A stretch of 33,762 nucleotides of DNA, from assembly GCF_964283195.1 (NCBI RefSeq), contig NZ_CAXYLH010000018.1, one strand, 5' to 3'. A program made the translations under genes and the position numbers. Origin of the DNA: Paratractidigestivibacter sp003150175. Lineage in GTDB: Bacteria; Actinomycetota; Coriobacteriia; Coriobacteriales; Atopobiaceae. Below are positions 32,441 to 33,762 of this stretch, piece by piece. The notes below the pieces were generated by a model. The model searched no databases. It was not told where the DNA came from and worked only from the letters and a program-made list of their open reading frames with translations. The first letter of the stretch is position 1, and the number at the start of each line of letters is the position of its first letter.

Positions 32441-33430
32441 TCAGGCCCAGACGGTCATGGCCAGCGTCGCAGCGACGATGAGCACGAGGCCGACCGCGGC
32501 GCGACGGCTCAGGCGCTCGTCGAACACGGCGCGGGCGAAGGCAATGGACACGAGGATCGATAGCTTGTCGATCTGCACGACGACGCTCACCTGGCCCGTC
32601 TGCACCGCGTAGTAGTAGAAGAGCCAGGAAGCTCCCGTCGCCACACCGGAGGCGCAGATGAAGGCAAGCTCACGGCGGTCGACGTCGCGCGCGAGGCCGA
32701 GCTTGCCGCGGGCCGCGACGATGACCCACGCCATCACGAGGACGAAGCAGGTGCGCACCGCCGTGGCGAGGCTCGAGTCGACGTGCTCGATACCCACCTT
32801 CGCGAGTACCGAGGTGAGCGCGGCAAAGACGGCCGAGAGCACGGCGAGGACGAGCCAGCGGCGACCGCCGTCGGCGGGGGCGTCTGCCGAGCCATCGGCA
32901 GGGACGCAGACCGAGCCGTCGGCGGGCGCGTCGGCCAGTGCGTTGGCCGAGCCCGAGTTCGCGCCCGAGCCCGCACCGGCCGAGCGAGCGCCCGAGCCCT
33001 TCTTGCGCTCGATCATGAGGAAGGTTCCCCCGAGGATGACCGCCGTGGCCACGAGCTTGACCGCGAGGTGGCTCGTCTCGCCGAAGAGCACGATGGCGAG
33101 GAGGACCGAGAGCGCCGTCGACGATTTGTCGATGGGCACGACCTTGTTCACGTCGCCTTCCGAGAGCGCCGCGAAGTAGCAGATCCAGCTCGCACCCGTG
33201 GCCAGGCCAGACAGCCCGAGGAAGAGATACGACCGCGGCGTGATCGCGGCCAGCGCCGCCGGCACGTCCCCCACCGAGATCGCCGTCATCACCCAGCTGA
33301 ACACGAGCACGACCGTCGTGCGGATAGCCGTGGCCACATCCGAGTCCGTGTGCTCGATGCCGATCTTCGCCAGAATCGACGTGACGCCCGCGAACAGCGC
33401 CGACGCCGCCGCGGCAAGTACCCAATCCAT
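32441..33430 (-). CDS. EamA/DMT-family transporter with long central linker
   Basis: This 329-residue membrane protein has two EamA repeats of about five helices each. The repeats are alike: both start VLAxxSAxFAxxTSxLAKxGIEHxDSxxATAxRT and end in a phase with IDKxSxxxSV. A hydrophilic linker of about 45 residues (143-187) rich in Gly, Ala, Ser and PADGS repeats joins the halves; most relatives have a short loop there. The linker is probably cytoplasmic and disordered. Family members export amino acids or metabolites, and the substrate here is unknown. The start at 33430 has GGGAGG eight bases upstream; the longer frame upstream is the repeat region. Confidence 0.88.
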   Translation of the reverse strand: MDWVLAAAASALFAGVTSILAKIGIEHTDSDVATAIRTTVVLVFSWVMTAISVGDVPAALAAITPRSYLFLGLSGLATGASWICYFAALSEGDVNKVVPIDKSSTALSVLLAIVLFGETSHLAVKLVATAVILGGTFLMIERKKGSGARSAGAGSGANSGSANALADAPADGSVCVPADGSADAPADGGRRWLVLAVLSAVFAALTSVLAKVGIEHVDSSLATAVRTCFVLVMAWVIVAARGKLGLARDVDRRELAFICASGVATGASWLFYYYAVQTGQVSVVVQIDKLSILVSIAFARAVFDERLSRRAAVGLVLIVAATLAMTVWA

Positions 33431-33762
33431 GTGCTGCGCCTCCCGAATAATTGCCCGCCGGCATCTTAGTCTTCCTCGTGCGAGGGGGCGGGGCGGGTGG
33501 CGCCGAATAGGATTTCGACGCGCCGAGCAACAATCGGGCCCTGCTCCTTCTCTCCAATCCTGCACGAGAAACCGGGAGCGTCGGTAATCGCGCACCAGAA
33601 TGTGGGACCGTCGGTACCGACGGTCCGGGAATTCCGCGCGACCGTTACCGACGGTACCGGTTCCTGGTGAGAAGTGCCCTTCTTTGCAGCTACGTCCATA
33701 AAGTGGTGTAAATAGCAGTGGCGGGCCAGAGGCCCGCCCCCCAGGTAACATTTGCAATCGCC
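33431..33762. other. Non-coding end with repeats
   Basis: I see no gene in these 332 bases. They contain the repeat cluster at about 33555-33685 and a perfect hairpin GGCGGGCC-aga-GGCCCGCC at 33720-33738 without a T tract. Open frames here encode only the repeats. Confidence 0.5.
33555..33685. repeat. Four ~30-bp repeats diverging from a 22-bp palindrome
   Basis: A perfect 22-bp palindrome spans 33605-33626 (core ACCGTCGGTACCGACGGT). Reading outward in both directions from its centre, units starting TACCGACGGTCC or close variants recur with a period of about 30 bases: two to the left on the minus strand, two to the right on the plus strand. Similarity is highest at the unit starts (TACCGACGSTCC), with weaker shared ATTC/TTTC and TGC/GAT blocks. 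Confidence 0.65.

Noticed and set aside
33555..33685. CRISPR array
   Set aside because: The repeats face opposite directions from a central palindrome, abut without spacers and are degenerate.
33466..33699. 77-codon minus-strand open frame at the right end
   Set aside because: It only translates the 30-bp repeat cluster and has no ribosome binding site or family resemblance.

Overview
The window is high-GC bacterial DNA with dense, mostly minus-strand operons, good GGAGG-type ribosome binding sites and no RNA genes that I can recognise. Gene content and protein style (membrane-anchored GH3 glycosidases, hexuronate genes, stand-alone metal chaperone beside a P1B ATPase, VanG-like Ddl) suggest a gut Coriobacteriia member, most likely Collinsella. 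That placement is inference from remembered family resemblance, not from a search.

Region by region. (1) 281-3043, plus strand: a zinc/cadmium-type resistance operon with an ArsR/SmtB repressor, a 72-residue HMA metal-binding protein and a P1B-type ATPase. Its promoter carries the repressor operator between the -35 and -10 boxes, and a perfect 19-bp inverted repeat sits before the ATPase. (2) 3203-6032, minus: a multidomain GGDEF/PAS/EAL cyclic-di-GMP gene broken by two frameshifts, with an orphan terminator-like hairpin upstream. (3) 6421-8610, plus: a YgiQ-family radical SAM protein. (4) 8716-12513, minus: a MarR regulator and a heterodimeric ABC exporter pair. Both exporter subunits are damaged: one lacks Walker A and the Q-loop, the other has two frameshifting lesions. 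(5) 12748-14390: a peptide-deformylase-like gene and a D-Ala ligase gene, convergent across a repeat-rich junction.

(6) 14579-31511, almost all minus: a large carbohydrate-use locus. It holds a GPH-family sugar symporter, a small four-helix membrane protein, two very large GH3 glycosidases (domain-permuted and anchored by a membrane helix at each end), a MarR regulator, a GH2 beta-glycosidase, and the glucuronate enzymes uxaC, uxuA and uxuB, ending with a GntR/FCD regulator. A recurring near-palindrome, CTGATATACCAG, lies upstream of the symporter, both GH3 genes, the uxuB operon and the GntR gene, so the locus looks like a single regulon. The proposed flow is extracellular trimming of a glycoside by the GH3 enzymes, import by the symporter, intracellular GH2 cleavage, then glucuronate to fructuronate to mannonate to 2-keto-3-deoxygluconate. 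KDG kinase and KDPG aldolase are not in the window.

(7) 31576-33430, minus: a Cof-type HAD phosphatase and an EamA-family transporter, then a repeat-bearing, apparently non-coding end.

The most useful leads are the permuted, double-anchored GH3 system with its operator family, the decayed ABC exporter, and several unexplained inverted-repeat elements. Two of the four frameshifts lie in homopolymer runs, so assembly error must be excluded before calling those genes dead.
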